From Nocardia aurantia (lineage in GTDB: Bacteria > Actinomycetota > Actinomycetes > Mycobacteriales > Mycobacteriaceae), in assembly GCF_009604425.1 (NCBI RefSeq), contig NZ_WEGI01000006.1, positions 434,001 through 498,000 of the forward strand: 64,000 bases of DNA. Direction: 5' to 3'. How positions within the stretch are numbered: the first letter of the stretch is position 1; every line of letters begins with the position of its first letter. This document shows, piece by piece, positions 15,391 through 23,346 of this stretch. The notes beneath the pieces are model-generated. The model had not been told where the DNA came from. It was given only the letters and a program-made list of their open reading frames with translations, and did no database searches. The position numbers were made by a program, and so were the translations under genes.

Positions 15391-16551
15391 CTACTCCTCG
15401 GGGCCGGACAGCAGCGTGACCGCCGACACCGCGGTGGGTCCACCGAGGTTGTGCGCCAGGCCGATCCGGGCCCCCTCGACCTGGTTGGCGGCCTCGCCGC
15501 GCAGCTGCTGGAACAGTTCCACGCACTGGGCCACGCCGGTCGCCCCCGGCGGGTGGCCCTTGGTCTTCAGGCCGCCACTGGGATTCACCGGGAGCGCGCC
15601 GCCGACGGAGGTCACCCCGGCCTCCAGCAGCTTGTAGCCCTCGAACCGGTCGGCGAAGCCGAGATCCTCGTAGCTCATCAACTCGATGCCGGTGAAATAG
15701 TCGTGCACCTCGGCGACGTCCACGTCGCCCGGGGTCAGCCCGGCCATCGCGAACGCCTGTTTCGCGGCGCGCACGGTCGCAGGGAACGTCGTCATGTCCC
15801 GCTTGTGCTGGTGCATCACCGAATCCAGGCCCAGGCCGACACCGCGCACCCAGACCGGGCGATCGGTGTAGCGATCGGCCACGTCCGCCGCCGCCAGCAG
15901 GACGGCGGCGGCGCCGTCGCTCTGCGGGGCGCAGTCGTAGAGGCCGAACGGCGACGCCACCGTCGGGGCCTGCAGCACCTGTTCGAGGGTGACCTCGAAC
16001 CGCAAGCGCGCCTTGGGATTGCGCACACCGTGCCGATGGTTCTTCACCGCCACCTGGGCCATGTGCTCACGGGTGGCGGGCGACTCGTGCAGGTAGCGGG
16101 CCACGTGCAGGGCGAAACCGGCGGGGGCGATCAGGCCCAGCGGGTAGTCCCAGGCCTGGTCCCGGGTCATCGCCTCCCACTCCCAGACCAGATTCTTCGA
16201 CGGGGTCTCGCGGACCTTGTCCGCGCCCACCACGAGCGCCACATCGAAAGCGCCCGAGGCGATTCCGAACAGGGCGTTGCGGATCGCGTCATTGCCGGTG
16301 GCACAGGAGTTCTCGATGCGGGTGACCGGAATGTCGGGCAGCCCCAGCGCATCCGCGAGGATGCCGGAGGCGAAACCGTCGGTGGTGCCCATGGCGCCGA
16401 ACCAGGCCGCCTGCACATCCGTCTTGGCCAGACCCTTGTCGACGCTGGCGGCGCACTCCGAGTACGCCATCGGCAGCAGATCCTTGATGCCCAGCGCGAA
16501 ATGCTCGGCGAACGCCGTCATTCCGGCGCCGACGATGGCAACCTTCCTCAA
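15391..16551 (-). CDS. Thiolase family protein (SCP-x/acetyl-CoA acetyltransferase type)
   Basis: From TTG 16551 the protein has 386 residues. Thiolase features are the N-terminal VAIVGAGMTAF, the nucleophile Cys83 in ENSCATGNDA, EVHDYFTGIE and the catalytic His in TKGHPPGATG, so it looks catalytically complete. It would cleave or form a C-C bond in an acyl-CoA. The start overlaps the stop of the upstream DUF35 gene (TTGA), so the two proteins are co-translated and probably form a complex, as thiolase-DUF35 pairs do. It is the last gene of the leftward ALDH operon. Confidence 0.85.
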   Translation of the reverse strand: MRKVAIVGAGMTAFAEHFALGIKDLLPMAYSECAASVDKGLAKTDVQAAWFGAMGTTDGFASGILADALGLPDIPVTRIENSCATGNDAIRNALFGIASGAFDVALVVGADKVRETPSKNLVWEWEAMTRDQAWDYPLGLIAPAGFALHVARYLHESPATREHMAQVAVKNHRHGVRNPKARLRFEVTLEQVLQAPTVASPFGLYDCAPQSDGAAAVLLAAADVADRYTDRPVWVRGVGLGLDSVMHQHKRDMTTFPATVRAAKQAFAMAGLTPGDVDVAEVHDYFTGIELMSYEDLGFADRFEGYKLLEAGVTSVGGALPVNPSGGLKTKGHPPGATGVAQCVELFQQLRGEAANQVEGARIGLAHNLGGPTAVSAVTLLSGPEE

Positions 16552-17723
16552 GAGGACGCCCCTTCCAGCTCGGGTTCGAACGCGTAGCCGTAGTCCGGCA
16601 CCCCGGAACGAATCGCCACCCGGCGCAACACCATCCGGCCGCGGTCGCCGATGCCGACAACGCCGGGATCGGCGCCGGTCACCTTCACCAGCGCGCGCAC
16701 GCCGACGTCGTCGAGTTCGACGATCACCAGCGAATACGGGCTGCGCAGTCCGGGCACCGGAACCTGCACGGTGACACCGGTGTACACGGTGCCGGTACGC
16801 GGCAACGGCACCAGCGTGTAGTCGGTGCTCAGGGTGCCGTCGCCGCCGACCCGGTAACGCGGCGGGAAGTCCAATTCGGCACTGCCGGAATGCTTTCCGG
16901 CCTCCCAGCGCACCTTCGCCTCGAAGGCCCGCTCGTAGGCGGCCAGCGAGATCGGGATGTCGCCGCCGGGCACCACGAAACCGTCCGGCACCGGCCGCGC
17001 GGCCGGCTCGTGCCGGTGCACGGCCGGGACCCCGTCGGCGACGGTCACTCCCGACAGGCTGGCCTGCTCGATGCCGGCCAGCAGTCCGGTGTGACCCCAT
17101 TCGGCCATCGCGGCGAGCGCGAACAGGCCGGAGCTGGCGCCCAGGGTGGGCAACCGGGCCGGTTCGCCGACGCACAGCGCCGCCGCCTCCCGGTGCTCCA
17201 CCCCCGCGACCGCCGCGGGGGTGTCGACCCAGGCCGCGGTGAGCGAGGCGATCAGGCCGCGCTCGTGCAGCAGTCGCGGATCGCCGTAATCGTGGATACC
17301 GACCGCGTTGCGGGTCCGGACCGGCAGGCTGCGCGCGATCCGGGCGGCCGTGCGTACCTGTAGCCCCCGCTCCCCCACCAGCGCGGCGGCGGCGCCGGCC
17401 GGATCGGTGTCCACCCCGATGATCAGGGTGCGGGGACGGGCGGAACTGAGCGCGTCGAGCGTGGCGGGCGCACCGCCGAGCCGCTCGGTCACCTCCAGTT
17501 CCGGGTCCAGGCCGAGCCCGGCCAGCAGGACCGCCGCGTTGCTGCTCTCCAGCAGCGGCAGATCCCGGCTGACCAGGACGACCCGCTCCGCCGTGGCGCC
17601 GGCCAGCGCGGCACGCCCGGCCTCGACGGCGAGGGTGATGGCATCCTCGTCGTCACCGGGCACGCGCGCGTGCGGGCTGCCCCAGCAGGGCAGATAGGTA
17701 CCTATCGAAGCGATGTACGGCAT
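16548..17723 (-). CDS. HMG-CoA-synthase-like/DUF35 OB-fold protein lacking zinc cysteines
   Basis: The N-terminal part (about 1-250) resembles the thiolase-like HMG-CoA synthase fold (YIASIGTYLPCWG, LLAGLGLDPELEV, LGASSGLFALAAMAEWG). The C-terminal 130 residues form a DUF35-type OB fold. The DUF35 zinc ribbon normally has four cysteines. Here the equivalent stretch (FPPRYRVGGDGTL) has none, so it probably binds no zinc. ATG 17723 has GGGGAAG five bases upstream. Such proteins partner the neighbouring thiolase and likely help present acyl-CoA. It is the third of four genes in the operon. Confidence 0.75.
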   Translation of the reverse strand: MPYIASIGTYLPCWGSPHARVPGDDEDAITLAVEAGRAALAGATAERVVLVSRDLPLLESSNAAVLLAGLGLDPELEVTERLGGAPATLDALSSARPRTLIIGVDTDPAGAAAALVGERGLQVRTAARIARSLPVRTRNAVGIHDYGDPRLLHERGLIASLTAAWVDTPAAVAGVEHREAAALCVGEPARLPTLGASSGLFALAAMAEWGHTGLLAGIEQASLSGVTVADGVPAVHRHEPAARPVPDGFVVPGGDIPISLAAYERAFEAKVRWEAGKHSGSAELDFPPRYRVGGDGTLSTDYTLVPLPRTGTVYTGVTVQVPVPGLRSPYSLVIVELDDVGVRALVKVTGADPGVVGIGDRGRMVLRRVAIRSGVPDYGYAFEPELEGASS

Positions 17724-17741
17724 GGCGACTTCCCCAGCGGC

Positions 17742-18974
17742 TTAAGTGATCGCGCCCGCTGTTTTGAGGGCGATGATCCGGTCCCAGTCCAGGCCGAGTT
17801 CCAGCAGGACCTCCTCGGTCTGGGCGGCGAACTCCGGCCCGGGCCGCAGCTCCGGCGCGGTGACGTCGAACTGCACCGGGCTGGCGACGAGCGTGAGATC
17901 GCCTGCCTGCCGGACGAATTCGTTGGCCCGCACCTGCGGATCGTCGACCGCCTGCAGCGCGTCCTGCACCGGCGCCCAGGGGCCGGACAGGGTGGCGAGC
18001 TTCTCGGTCCACTCGGCGAGGGTGCGGGACCCGATGGCCTCGCGCAGGATCGCCACGCCCGCCTCGGTGTTCTCCGCGATCGAGGCCGCGGTGGCGAACC
18101 GCGGGTCGTCGGCGAGCTCCGGGCGGCCGATGTGCCGGGCCACGTCGCCCCAGAACTTGGTGGGCTGCAACATGACGAACGACAGGTACCGGCCGTCCTT
18201 GGTGGCGTACAGCCCGGACAGCGGATTGGTCGGCGCGCCGTGCGAACCGACCGGCGGGGCCTGCAGCGGCTCCTTCACGTAGGCCGACAGCGCGATGGTG
18301 TGCCCCATCGACCACAGGCCGCTGGACAGCAGCGACACGTCGACCACCGACGGCTCGCCGGTGCGTTCCCGTTTCAGCAGCGCCGCGGCGATACCGCCGG
18401 CCAGGTTGGTGCCGGAGATGGTGTCGCCGAAGGCCGGACCGGGCGGGTTGATCATGCCGTCCACGTTCGGCGGCGTGATGGTCGCGGCGACCGAGCCGCG
18501 GCACCAGTACGCGGTCATGTCGAAACCGCCCTTGCCGGACTCCGCGCCGCGCGGACCGAGCGCGCTGCCCCGGGCGTAGACGATCTTCGGGTTGATCGCG
18601 CGGATGTCGTCGACATCGATGCCGAACTTGGTCCGGTGCGCGGGCAGGAAGCTGGTGAGGAACACGTCGGCGGTCTTGGCCAGCTCGTGGATCACCGCCC
18701 GCCCCTCGGGATTCGACATGTCGACGCCGATGCTGCGCTTGCCGCGGTTGGCGTGCTCGACGTTCGGATTCGGATCGCCCTCGACCTTGAACTTGCCGAT
18801 CTGCCGCAGGCCGCGTTGCGGATCGCCGGTCACCGCGTGCTCGACCTTGATGACGTCGGCGCCCCAATCCGAGAGCACCGCACCGGCCGACGGCACGAAG
18901 CCGTACATCGCGACCTCGAGGACGCGGATCCCGGCCAGCGGGCCGCTGCGCTCGGGCTGTTCGTTGTCAGACAT
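17742..18974 (-). CDS. CaiB/BaiF family CoA-transferase
   Basis: The 410-residue class III CoA-transferase shows LAGIRVLEVAMYGFVPSAGAVLSDWGADVIKVE at the N-terminus and conserved NRGKRSI and GFDMTAYW segments. In family III the catalytic Asp follows a position near 165-185 (here around the DTISGTNLAGG region). It would move CoA from a donor thioester to the pathway acid, activating the substrate without ATP. The start overlaps the end of the aldehyde dehydrogenase gene by eight bases (ATGTCTGA). An aldehyde dehydrogenase followed by CoA activation fits an alcohol-aldehyde-acid-CoA sequence. Confidence 0.88.
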   Translation of the reverse strand: MSDNEQPERSGPLAGIRVLEVAMYGFVPSAGAVLSDWGADVIKVEHAVTGDPQRGLRQIGKFKVEGDPNPNVEHANRGKRSIGVDMSNPEGRAVIHELAKTADVFLTSFLPAHRTKFGIDVDDIRAINPKIVYARGSALGPRGAESGKGGFDMTAYWCRGSVAATITPPNVDGMINPPGPAFGDTISGTNLAGGIAAALLKRERTGEPSVVDVSLLSSGLWSMGHTIALSAYVKEPLQAPPVGSHGAPTNPLSGLYATKDGRYLSFVMLQPTKFWGDVARHIGRPELADDPRFATAASIAENTEAGVAILREAIGSRTLAEWTEKLATLSGPWAPVQDALQAVDDPQVRANEFVRQAGDLTLVASPVQFDVTAPELRPGPEFAAQTEEVLLELGLDWDRIIALKTAGAIT

Positions 18975-20475
18975 TCTGGGCCACCTCCGCCAGGGCCTTG
19001 ATCTCCAGGAACTCTTCCATACCGGCGATACCGCTCTCCCGGCCGATCCCGGACTGCTTGAAACCGCCGAAGGGCACGTCGGCGGAGAAGTAGTTGCCGC
19101 CGTTGATGCTGAAGGTGCCGGTGCGGATGCGCCGCGCCACGGCCTTCGCCCGCTCCTGATCGCCGGAGAACACGCCGCCGGACAGGCCGTACTGCGAGTT
19201 GTTGGCGATCGCGACGGCGTCATCGTCGTCGTCGAACGGGATGACGGCCAGCACCGGGCCGAACACCTCCTCCTGCGCGATCTCGCTGTCCGGGTGGACG
19301 TTCGCGAGCAGGGTCGGCTGGTAGAAGAAGCCCGGCTCGACCTTCTCACCGCCGAAGGCGAGCGTCGCGCCCTCGGCGACCGCGCGCTGTACCAGGCCGT
19401 CGACCTTGTCGCGCTGCTTCTCGCTGATCAGCGGGCCCATATAGGTCTTGGGGTTGTGCGGGTCGCCGTAGCGGACCATGCCGAAGTTGGCCTTGACCAG
19501 CTCGACGATCTCGTCGTGGTGCTGCCGCGGGACCAGCATGCGGCTGGTGAGCGCGCAGCCCTGGCCGGCGTGCGTGACGATGGAGAAGCCGACGAACTGC
19601 GCGGCCTGCTGGAAATCGGCGTCGTCGAGCACGACCGCCGCCGACTTGCCACCCAGCTCCAGGAACACCCGCTTGAGGGTATCGCTGGCCGCCGCCATGA
19701 TCTTCCGGCCCACCGGGGTGGAGCCGGTGAAGGTCACCGCGTCGACCGCCGGATGGGTGGTCAGCAGCTCGCCCACGGCGATCTCGGTGCCGCCGAGCAC
19801 GTTCACGACGCCGGCCGGGATATCGGTCCTGGCGATGATCTCGCCGAGGGCCAGCGTGGACAGCGGGGTGTCGGGCGCGCCCTTGAGCACGACCGTGCAG
19901 CCCGCGGCCAGCGCCGGGGCCAGCTTGGCCAGCGCCAGCTGATGCGGGTAGTTGTAGGCGGCGATCGCGGCGACCACGCCGCCCGCCTCCTTCTCCAGCC
20001 AGCGGTGGTGCTTGGTGCCGCGCACGTCCACGACGCCGAGATCCTCGGTGAAGGAATAGGTCTTCAGCAGATCCGCGTAGTAGCGGACGATCTCGATCGG
20101 GATCTCCAGCTGATTTCCCTTGGTGAGCACCACCGTGGCGCCGACCTCGGTGATGGTCAGCTCCCGCAGTTCCTCGACGTCGTCGCGCAGCGCCTGATAC
20201 AGCTGCTCCAGGCAGCGCTGCCGGAACGCGACGTTCGTGGACCAGTCGGTGGTGTCGAAGGCGCGGCGCGCGGCCAGGATCGCCTGCTCGGCCTGTTCGA
20301 CCGAGGCATCCGGCGCATATCCGAAGATCTCACCGGTGGCCGGATTGATCGAAGGGAACGTGCGCTCGGCGGTGACCAGTTGTCCGTCGATCAGCAACCG
20401 CTTCACCACATCGTCCGGCGCCGCGCTGATCGCGGCATCGGGCGAGGTCGCCGCCGCTGTGTCCTGAGATGGCAT
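18967..20475 (-). CDS. NAD(P)+-dependent aldehyde dehydrogenase
   Basis: The 502-residue protein is of standard aldehyde dehydrogenase length. The general-base Glu is in LELGGKS, the nucleophile Cys in GQGCALTSR, and cofactor motifs FTGSTPVGRKI and NYPHQLALAKLAPALAAG are present. It converts an aldehyde to a carboxylic acid in the cytoplasm. It heads the leftward operon ALDH-CoA-transferase-DUF35-thiolase, and a strong inverted repeat overlies its promoter at 20494-20528. Confidence 0.92.
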   Translation of the reverse strand: MPSQDTAAATSPDAAISAAPDDVVKRLLIDGQLVTAERTFPSINPATGEIFGYAPDASVEQAEQAILAARRAFDTTDWSTNVAFRQRCLEQLYQALRDDVEELRELTITEVGATVVLTKGNQLEIPIEIVRYYADLLKTYSFTEDLGVVDVRGTKHHRWLEKEAGGVVAAIAAYNYPHQLALAKLAPALAAGCTVVLKGAPDTPLSTLALGEIIARTDIPAGVVNVLGGTEIAVGELLTTHPAVDAVTFTGSTPVGRKIMAAASDTLKRVFLELGGKSAAVVLDDADFQQAAQFVGFSIVTHAGQGCALTSRMLVPRQHHDEIVELVKANFGMVRYGDPHNPKTYMGPLISEKQRDKVDGLVQRAVAEGATLAFGGEKVEPGFFYQPTLLANVHPDSEIAQEEVFGPVLAVIPFDDDDDAVAIANNSQYGLSGGVFSGDQERAKAVARRIRTGTFSINGGNYFSADVPFGGFKQSGIGRESGIAGMEEFLEIKALAEVAQNV

Positions 20476-20493
20476 CCCGTCTCCTCCAACATG

Positions 20494-20528
20494 GAAACAT
20501 CATTCTCGTTATTGGAGAATGATACATT
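20494..20528. promoter_or_regulatory. Operator before the ALDH operon (AGAAT/ATTCT type)
   Basis: ATCATTCTC and GAGAATGAT are perfect nine-base arms 7 bases apart (20499-20523), 24 bases upstream of the ALDH start codon. In 13-base windows the region reads xxxxx-ATC-ATTCT (20494) and AGAAT-GAT-ACATT (20516), 22 bases apart. That is the spacing of the paired motifs before the 52-57 kb genes. Confidence 0.55.
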
Positions 20529-20662
20529 CGTCTGCGGCGGACTCTAGCAACAATCCAGGACCCGCGACACCCCCGCCGACGACCGCCGATTTCGCCGTCG
20601 CCGCATCTCCGCGGCTATTCGACGGTGAGATCGCGCCAGCCCTTGCGTAGCCATTCCGCGCG

Positions 20663-20696
20663 AGAGTACGGTTCTCACATCCGAAAGGGAGATTCT
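20663..20696 (+). promoter_or_regulatory. Degenerate operator pair before the TauD operon
   Basis: AGAGT-ACG-GTTCT (20663-20675) is a near-palindromic 13-mer. A partial partner ending ATTCT begins 21 bases later (20684). The pair matches the layout of the other AGAAT-N3-ATTCT sites but less well, and its right member touches the ribosome-binding region of the GTG at 20698. Confidence 0.35.
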
Positions 20697-20697
20697 T

Positions 20698-21501
20698 GTG
20701 ATCGACACTACAGCACTGAGCCCCGCCTTAGGGGTGGAGGTGACCGGCGTCGAAGGCCTCGACGACGCCGTGATCACCCGGTGCCTGGAGGCGCTGAAAT
20801 GGCGCGGTGTGCTGCTCATCCGCGGCCTGCACCTCGACGACGAGGCACAAGTGGCGTTCAGCCGCAGGCTCGGCACGGTGCTGGCGCCGCACGGCCGGGA
20901 GGTCTTCACCGTATCCCTGGACCCCGCCAAGACTCCCGCCGCGGATTATCTCCGGGGCACCCTGTGCTGGCATATCGACGACACGACCAATGACGTCCCG
21001 GCGAAGGCGACCATGCTGACCGCGCGCCACGTCGCGATGATCGGCGGCGGTACCGAATTCGCGAGCACCTACGCCGCCTACGAGGCGATGACCGACGAGC
21101 AGAAGAAGCGCTACGACGGGCTGCGCGTGGTGCACAGCTTCGAAGCCGCGCAGCGCCTGGTCAATCCGGAGCCGACCGACGCGCAGCTGGCCGACTGGCG
21201 GCGGCTGCCCACCCACGAGACCGATCTGGTGTGGCACCGCGCCGACGGCCGCCGCTCCCTGGTCATCGGCGCCACCGCCGATCACATCGTGGGCATGGAG
21301 CCCGGGGAGAGCCGCGAGCTGCTCGACGAACTCCTGGAGTGGACCACCCAGGAACGCTTCCGCTACACCCACGACTGGACCGTGGGCGACGTCGTGATCT
21401 GGGACAACACCGGCATGCTGCACCGCGCGCTGCCGTACGACCCGAAATCCGAGCGGACCATGCATCGCACGACCATCGCTGGAGAGGAACCCTGGGCATG
21501 A
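20698..21501 (+). CDS. TauD/TfdA family 2-oxoglutarate dioxygenase
   Basis: The 267-residue protein has the Fe(II) triad of the TauD family: His92 and Asp94 in WHIDD and His242 in GMLHRA, with Arg257 15 residues later to bind 2-oxoglutarate, exactly the TauD spacing. It would hydroxylate a substrate using O2 and 2-oxoglutarate. GTG 20698 has AAAGGGAGA upstream. It leads the rightward catabolic operon and overlaps the next gene by four bases (ATGA). A paralog with the same active-site pattern lies at 57274-58107. Substrates in this family include sulfonates, sulfates and aryloxy acids. Confidence 0.88.
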   Translation: MIDTTALSPALGVEVTGVEGLDDAVITRCLEALKWRGVLLIRGLHLDDEAQVAFSRRLGTVLAPHGREVFTVSLDPAKTPAADYLRGTLCWHIDDTTNDVPAKATMLTARHVAMIGGGTEFASTYAAYEAMTDEQKKRYDGLRVVHSFEAAQRLVNPEPTDAQLADWRRLPTHETDLVWHRADGRRSLVIGATADHIVGMEPGESRELLDELLEWTTQERFRYTHDWTVGDVVIWDNTGMLHRALPYDPKSERTMHRTTIAGEEPWA

Positions 21502-22211
21502 CGGACAAGACTGCCATTGTCACCGGCGGTGCGTCGGGTATCGGCGCGGGAATCGTCGAGCGCCTGCGGGCCGACGGTTTCAATGTCGCCATCCTCGACC
21601 TGAACCCTTCGGAGACAGACGATCTGGCTTATCGCGCCGATGTGACGAACGTCGAGGAGATCGCGTCCGCGGTCACCTCGATCCGGAACAAGCTGGGCCC
21701 GATCACGGTGCTGGTCAACGGCGCCGGTATGGAGAAGTACCGCCGCTTCCGCAACCTCAGCTTCGAGGAGTGGGAGCGGATCATCGACATCAACCTGCAC
21801 GGCGTCTTCCACGGCGTGCAGGCCGTCCTGCCGGACATGCTGGAGGCCGGCTGGGGACGCATCGTCAACATCTCGTCCTCGAGCACGCATTCCGGCCAGC
21901 CGTTCATGGCCGCCTACGTGGCGGCCAAGTCGGCGGTCAACGGCCTCACCAAATCCCTTGCGCTGGAATTGGGTCCGCACGGGATCACGGTGAACGCGGT
22001 GCCGCCGGGGTTCATCGACACCCCCATGCTGCGGCGCTCGGAGGAGAAGGGCCTGCTCGGCGGGACCATCGACGAGCACGTCGAGCGCACCCCGGTGCGC
22101 CGGGTCGGCAAGCCCGCCGACATCGCCGCCGCCGTCGCCTTCCTCGTCTCCGAGGACGCCGGGTACATCACCGGGCAGATCCTCGGCGTCAATGGCGGCC
22201 GCAACACGTAA
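21498..22211 (+). CDS. Short-chain dehydrogenase/reductase
   Basis: From ATG 21498 the 237-residue protein has the classical SDR pattern: TGGASGIGAG cofactor loop at residues about 9-18, LVNGAG, the catalytic Ser in NISSSSTHSG and YVAAKSA (Tyr and Lys). The acidic residue after strand 2 (ILDLNP) favours NAD(H). It would oxidise a hydroxyl produced by the dioxygenase or P450. It is translationally coupled to the TauD gene through an ATGA overlap. Confidence 0.9.
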   Translation: MTDKTAIVTGGASGIGAGIVERLRADGFNVAILDLNPSETDDLAYRADVTNVEEIASAVTSIRNKLGPITVLVNGAGMEKYRRFRNLSFEEWERIIDINLHGVFHGVQAVLPDMLEAGWGRIVNISSSSTHSGQPFMAAYVAAKSAVNGLTKSLALELGPHGITVNAVPPGFIDTPMLRRSEEKGLLGGTIDEHVERTPVRRVGKPADIAAAVAFLVSEDAGYITGQILGVNGGRNT

Positions 22212-22219
22212 CCCCTTCT

Positions 22220-22241
22220 CCCACTGAGCTTTTCAGGTGGG
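22220..22241 (+). terminator. Hairpin between the two SDR genes
   Basis: CCCACTGA and TCAGGTGGG pair with a one-base bulge around a short loop, 9 bases after the SDR stop. It may reduce transcription into the following genes or mark an RNA-processing site. Confidence 0.35.
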
Positions 22242-22273
22242 CAGTCCAATAAGGAACAAGGAAAGGACAAGCC

Positions 22274-23134
22274 GTGGGACGCGTTGAGGGCAAGGTCGCC
22301 TTCGTCACCGGCGCCGGGCGCGGTCAGGGCCGCAGCCATGCGGTCAAGCTGGCCGAAGAGGGCGCGGACATCATCGCCATCGACATCTGCAAGCAGATCG
22401 AGACGATCCAGTACCCGCTGTCGCGGCCGGAGGATCTCGAGGAGACCGTGCGCCTGGTCGAGAAGACCGGCCGCCGCATCCACGCCGAGCAGGCCGACGT
22501 CCGTGAGGCGCCGGCGCTGAAGGCCGTGCTGGAGCGCGGCGTCGCCGAGCTCGGCCGCCTGGACATCGTGGTCGCCCAGGCCGGCATCGCCGGCATGAAG
22601 GGCAACCCGGCGTGGCAGGCGTGGTCGGATGTCATCGACACCAACCTGATCGGCGTCATCAACGCCGTGCAGGCCGCACTGCCGTACCTGGACGAGGGCG
22701 CCTCGATCATCGCGACCGGTTCCACCGCCGCGCTGATGGATGCCTCCAACAAGCCGCAGGTCGGCACCGATCCGGGCGGCGTCGCCTACATGGTGGCGAA
22801 GCGGCTGCTGTCGCAGTACATCAACGACATCGCCACCCATCTCGCCGCGCGCAAGATCCGGGCCAATGTCGTGCATCCGACCAACTGCAACACCCCCATG
22901 TTGCAGAGCGAGCCGATGTACCAGTCGTTCCGGCCCGATCTGGAGCACCCCACCAAGGAGGACGCGACCCCGGCGTTCTACGTGCAGCAGGCGATGCCGG
23001 TGCCGTGGATCGAGCCGGAGGAGATCAGCAACATGGTGCTGTTCCTCGCCTCCGACGAGTCCCGGTTCGTCACCGGCACCCAGCAGCGGGTGGACGCCGG
23101 TGGCTACCTCAAGTGGTACGACTACCACGTCTAG
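22274..23134 (+). CDS. Mycofactocin-coupled SDR family oxidoreductase
   Basis: The 286-residue protein matches the TIGR03971-type mycofactocin-dependent SDR subfamily: GKVAFVTGAGRGQGRSHAVKLAEEGADIIAIDIC, with the characteristic GxGRSHA loop and an elongated segment after strand 2. The active site includes Ser in ATGSTAA and YMVAK. In this subfamily NAD(H) stays bound and electrons go to the peptide-derived cofactor mycofactocin, usually from an alcohol. GTG 22274 has AAGGAAAGGA upstream. It is followed after 9 bases by the ferredoxin gene, so an alcohol made by the P450 is the likely substrate. Confidence 0.88.
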   Translation: MGRVEGKVAFVTGAGRGQGRSHAVKLAEEGADIIAIDICKQIETIQYPLSRPEDLEETVRLVEKTGRRIHAEQADVREAPALKAVLERGVAELGRLDIVVAQAGIAGMKGNPAWQAWSDVIDTNLIGVINAVQAALPYLDEGASIIATGSTAALMDASNKPQVGTDPGGVAYMVAKRLLSQYINDIATHLAARKIRANVVHPTNCNTPMLQSEPMYQSFRPDLEHPTKEDATPAFYVQQAMPVPWIEPEEISNMVLFLASDESRFVTGTQQRVDAGGYLKWYDYHV

Positions 23135-23143
23135 GAGAGATGG

Positions 23144-23335
23144 ATGAAGGTTCGTGTCGATCCGGAGCGCTGCCAGGGCCACACGCTCTGCGCCATGATC
23201 GCTCCGAAGGCGTTCCAGCTCAGTGACATCGACGGTCACTCGACCCCGGTGAGCGAAGACGTGCCCGCCGATCAGGAGGACGCGGTCCGCGAGGCCGTGC
23301 ACTCCTGCCCGGAACAGGCCATCTCCATCTACTGA
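23144..23335 (+). CDS. 3Fe-4S-type ferredoxin (P450 partner)
   Basis: The 63-residue ferredoxin has cysteines in RCQGHTLC and SCPEQAI, with His replacing the second ligand of a usual CxxCxxC motif. That is the pattern of actinobacterial ferredoxins that donate electrons to P450s. It is rich in acidic residues. It precedes a P450 gene by 11 bases and almost certainly reduces it. Confidence 0.92.
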   Translation: MKVRVDPERCQGHTLCAMIAPKAFQLSDIDGHSTPVSEDVPADQEDAVREAVHSCPEQAISIY

Positions 23336-23346
23336 GAGGACAAGCA

